A stretch of DNA of 64,000 bases from Natrialba magadii ATCC 43099 (GTDB lineage Archaea > Halobacteriota > Halobacteria > Halobacteriales > Natrialbaceae). The notes beneath the pieces are model-generated. The model did not search any database, was not told the origin of the DNA, and worked only from the letters and a program-made list of their open reading frames with translations. Both the position numbers and the translations under genes were made by a program. This document shows, piece by piece, positions 61,465 through 64,000 of the stretch (positions are counted from its first letter, which is position 1; every line of letters begins with the position of its first letter). The stretch spans positions 1,798,001 through 1,862,000 of the forward strand of contig NC_013922.1 in NCBI RefSeq assembly GCF_000025625.1, read 5' to 3'.

Positions 61465-62103
61465 TTAGCGGTCGCCGACAGCCTCGGCCTCGAACCGACT
61501 GGCGAACTCGCGAACGAACTGTGCACGCTCGGCGGCGAGGTCGCTCGCAACGTCGGTGTGTATCCGATCGGGAAGGTCGAGAATCTTCTTGTGGAGATGG
61601 TTGTACTGACTGACGCCAGACGATGTCTCGTCGTCTGCAACCGGCACTGCGGGGTCGTACATCGGCGAGTCGATTGCAGTGCCATGAGCGAAGACGCGAC
61701 CGACGCCAACCGCGCCGAGCGCATCGAGGTTGTCCGCATCCGAGACGATCATCGCCTCGACGGTCTCCGGTTCGATCTCGTTCGAGTACCGATGCGCACA
61801 GATGCAGTGAGAGACTGCCGAGACAGTCTCATCGGTGGCACCGAGTTCCCGGAGGATCTCGCTACCCTCCCGAGCGCCCCACATCGCGTGACAGTCGATC
61901 TCGCCGCGGTCCTCGCGCTCCCGGCCGATATCGTGGAGGGCGACCGCGAGGTGGACGATTTGTTCGTCGATCCCAGCCGAGTCAGGATGGCGATCGATGA
62001 GCGTCTCTGCGAGCGCGTCGACGCGCTCGACGTGATGCCAGTCGTGGGCCGGTGGCGCGTCCTCGAAGTACGGTCTGGCGCGACTCCGGACTTCCTCGAG
62101 CAT
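61465..62103 (-). CDS. HD-domain phosphohydrolase
   Basis: A 212-residue metal-dependent phosphohydrolase. His24 region (HDWHHVERVDALAE), the HD pair His57-Asp58 (ALHDIG), then HCHAMWGA-like DCHAMWG, HCICAHRY and Asp in IVSDADNLDALG, the order seen in YedJ-type HD proteins. Such enzymes hydrolyse nucleotides or phosphomonoesters; substrate unknown. Confidence 0.85.
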   Translation of the reverse strand: MLEEVRSRARPYFEDAPPAHDWHHVERVDALAETLIDRHPDSAGIDEQIVHLAVALHDIGREREDRGEIDCHAMWGAREGSEILRELGATDETVSAVSHCICAHRYSNEIEPETVEAMIVSDADNLDALGAVGVGRVFAHGTAIDSPMYDPAVPVADDETSSGVSQYNHLHKKILDLPDRIHTDVASDLAAERAQFVREFASRFEAEAVGDR

Positions 62104-62176
62104 AGCCCATCCGTTTTCAGAAGCGGGCGATAAGTGCTCCGTTCCGCAGTGGGTCAGGAATACAATTCAATCGGAC

Positions 62177-63070
62177 TCAGAGTCGAACAACATCCGCCGG
62201 CGGCTCTCCGAATTCGTCGGGGTGACAGAGCGTCGCCAGGCGCTCCGCAGCGTCGACCAGTCGCGGCGTCCACCGCGTCAAATACGCGCCGCCGTCGAGG
62301 ATGAACACCCGATCCTCACGAACCGCCGTCAGCTCCTCCCAGCCCGGTCGCTCCGACAGTTCGCCGAACTGCTCGCGCGTCCGCTCCGCGTCGAATCCGC
62401 AGGGAGCCACCACCAGCACCTCCGGATCGTACGCGAGAAAGCTGTCCCACTCGACCGGTGCCGAGCGCTCGCCCGGCTCACTCAGTCCGTACTCGCCGCC
62501 GGCGAGTTCGACTATGTCCGGCACCCAAGTGCCTGCCGGCCGGGCGGGATCCATCCACTCGAGTACCGCCATTCGCGGACGCGGCGCTGCTGGGACCCGT
62601 TCTTCCAGGGTGGCGATCCGTTCTCGGAGGCCGGTGACGAGCTCGTCCGCGCGGGCTTCGGTTCCGGTGACTCGGCCGACGTCGTGGATGCACTCGAGTA
62701 CGTCCTCGAGTCGGCTGGCGTCGAGTGCGAGGACCTCGGGGTCGGCATCGAGGTCGGCGAGCGTTTCGTCGACGAGCACGTCGTCGACCGCGCAGACGCC
62801 GCAGACACCTTGCGTGACGATCAGGTCGGGGTCAGCGTCGTCGATGCGTTCGGCGTCCATCTGGTAGAGGTGGCCGTTCGCGGTTGCAGCGCGGACCTGT
62901 TCGTGGCGGTCGGCACTGGCTTCGGCGTCGACCTTCGAGGCGTCGATCGTCGGCAGGTCGGCGGCCTCGGGCGGAAAGTCACAGGCGTGTGAGACAGCGA
63001 CGGGTTCGACCCCGAGTGCATACAGGATCTCCGTCGAGGACGGTGACGTGGAGATAACGTTGTGATTCAT
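62177..63070 (-). CDS. BtuF-like periplasmic-type binding protein without signal
   Basis: A 297-residue protein of the corrinoid/iron-chelate binding fold. It starts MNHNVISTSPSSTEILYALG, with VSHACDFPPEA and IVTQGVCGVCAVDD, and ends WTPRLVDAAERLATLCHPDE. No signal peptide or lipobox is present; similar cobalamin-binding proteins in haloarchaea are cytoplasmic or await assignment. It lies just downstream of a second BtuF-like gene on the same strand (13-base gap). Confidence 0.8.
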   Translation of the reverse strand: MNHNVISTSPSSTEILYALGVEPVAVSHACDFPPEAADLPTIDASKVDAEASADRHEQVRAATANGHLYQMDAERIDDADPDLIVTQGVCGVCAVDDVLVDETLADLDADPEVLALDASRLEDVLECIHDVGRVTGTEARADELVTGLRERIATLEERVPAAPRPRMAVLEWMDPARPAGTWVPDIVELAGGEYGLSEPGERSAPVEWDSFLAYDPEVLVVAPCGFDAERTREQFGELSERPGWEELTAVREDRVFILDGGAYLTRWTPRLVDAAERLATLCHPDEFGEPPADVVRL

Positions 63071-63083
63071 ACGGGACACCTTC

Positions 63084-64000
63084 TCATAGGTTCCTATCAC
63101 CGTGACGGATCACGGCGAGCAAGGTGAGGAGGGCAGCGAGTGCAGCGCCAGCGGGGAGGATGCCGAATCCGGGAATTCCGTCCGAGTCGTCAGTGGAGTC
63201 GGAGTCGGCTTCAGTTTCGGTCTCGTTGTCGGCGTCAGCCACCGTCTCGGATTCCGTTTCGGCGTCAGAAACCGCCTCAGCGTACGCCTCCGGGTGGAAC
63301 GTCTCGGCCATCGCCGTCACCGCGTGGACGACGCGCGGCCCGGGCCGGTTCAGGTGGTTGACTTCGATCGTCACCGTCTGGTTCTGCTCGACGGCAGTCG
63401 TAGAGTCGTAGGCCGGTGCGTCCGGCACGTCGGGCGAGTTCGTGTTCAGAATCAGCCACTCGGGATCCTGTTCGAGGATCATCTCGTCGGTTGGCTGCTG
63501 GTACTCCGTGATACCCGCCTCTGCGGCGACGTTCGTCCCGCCGCCGGCTTCGATCAGTTCGTGGATGAACGTCTCCTCGCCGGCCGTGAAGCCGAAGAAG
63601 GTGTAGAGCACGTCCGGGCGTTCCTCGCCCTCGAGTGCGTCCTCGACGATGGCGAGTTCCTCGTCCATCCAGTCGACGGTCTCGGCGGCACCGTCACACT
63701 CGCCGACGAGCGAGCCGATAGTGTGTGTTCGATCGCGAACGTCGTCGATCGACTCTGCGGAGTCGAAATAGTAGACAGGGACGTCAGCCTCGCGGAGCGT
63801 CTCGACTTCCTCGTCCTCGGAGACGTAGTCGGAGCTCGGCGCGAGTACGAGGTCGGGATCGAGGTCGACGATAATCTCGTGTTCGATCGTCTCGGACTCC
63901 GTCGAAACGCTCGTGCGATCCTCGGCACCCTCGAGATTCTCAGCGTGCTGTGTCGTCCCGACGACCTGGTCCTCGGCCCCAATTTCCCACATCGTCTGGG
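63084..64000 (-). CDS. BtuF-like substrate-binding protein, PGF-CTERM type, 5' end cut
   Basis: The visible 305 residues lack the N-terminus, which lies right of the window; coding continues past the Met at 63992 (MWEIGAEDQVVGTTQHAENL). LVLAPSSDYVSEDEEVETLR and FIHELIEAGGGTNVA are typical of corrinoid-binding proteins of ABC importers. After a Thr/Glu/Asp stalk it ends with a PGF-type sorting signal (GIPGFGILPAG, helix, RHGDR), processed by archaeosortase. It should feed a BtuCD-type importer, probably encoded upstream. Confidence 0.85.
   Translation of the reverse strand, partial: QTMWEIGAEDQVVGTTQHAENLEGAEDRTSVSTESETIEHEIIVDLDPDLVLAPSSDYVSEDEEVETLREADVPVYYFDSAESIDDVRDRTHTIGSLVGECDGAAETVDWMDEELAIVEDALEGEERPDVLYTFFGFTAGEETFIHELIEAGGGTNVAAEAGITEYQQPTDEMILEQDPEWLILNTNSPDVPDAPAYDSTTAVEQNQTVTIEVNHLNRPGPRVVHAVTAMAETFHPEAYAEAVSDAETESETVADADNETETEADSDSTDDSDGIPGFGILPAGAALAALLTLLAVIRHGDRNL

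Noticed and set aside
1-64000. CRISPR array, rRNA operon or replication origin
   Set aside because: No regularly spaced direct repeats with unique spacers, no rRNA sequence, and no orc1/cdc6 gene with origin repeats were seen.

Overview
The window is haloarchaeal chromosome, most likely from the order Natrialbales. This is inferred from strongly acidic predicted proteins, GC-rich codon use with very frequent CTCGAG, many twin-arginine and lipobox signal peptides, leaderless genes with a TATA box about 26 bases before the start codon, a HalOD1 domain, and an archaeal tRNA with a bulge-helix-bulge intron. The window is mostly core chromosome with a few accessory patches. Both ends cut genes: argG on the left, and a PGF-CTERM-type substrate-binding protein on the right.

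Layout. 0-15 kb: argG, a membrane-anchored winged-helix protein, a 2H phosphoesterase, an XPD-type Fe-S helicase, several small lipoproteins, a dioxygenase/hydrolase pair like the bacterial mhqO/mhqD quinone-detoxification genes, a cupredoxin, a short-chain dehydrogenase, a universal stress protein, an M29 aminopeptidase and threonine aldolase. 15.6-27.6 kb: a putative polyamine (or related amine) uptake and breakdown locus. It holds a ureohydrolase and class I aminotransferase, a carbon-nitrogen hydrolase, an ABC transporter with PotB- and PotC-like halves fused in one protein, a class III aminotransferase, and two paralogous NrpR-type regulators. Short dyads of the form GGNA-N6-TNCC sit at the predicted transcription starts of its three operons, matching the spacing of the methanogen NrpR operator. 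This is the most interesting system in the window: a predicted nitrogen-status switch acting on amine catabolism in a halophile.

28-31.4 kb is an accessory patch: a decayed polymer-forming (bactofilin-like) gene, an Lrp-type regulator, a HalOD1 protein, a receiver without its phospho-acceptor Asp, an IS200/IS605-type end, and an intron-bearing tRNA-Arg(UCU) with a duplicated 3' end. 32-46 kb: a UPF0200/UPF0201 pair, SRP54, a flavin disulfide reductase, two divergent rhodaneses, thiE-thiM, an 86-base MITE-like hairpin element, an acetyltransferase and lipoproteins.

46-50.6 kb: the archaeal rpl39e-rpl31e-tif6 ... pfdA-ftsY cluster, with a membrane protein where ribosomal protein LX is usual. 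50.7-54.5 kb: a secreted zincin-like protein, a DsrE protein, an AT-rich insert with a frameshifted Tat-exported protein and a lipoprotein, and thpR. 54.6-64 kb: a TPR protein, a DUF424 protein, a zinc-ribbon membrane protein, a PQQ-type beta-propeller, a long low-complexity repeat tract, radA, sufU, an HD phosphohydrolase and two BtuF-like binding proteins.

Functionally, SRP54 and FtsY (protein targeting) lie with translation factors, thiE and thiM catalyse consecutive salvage steps, and the transporter operon with its hydrolase fits uptake followed by hydrolysis of a nitrogenous compound.
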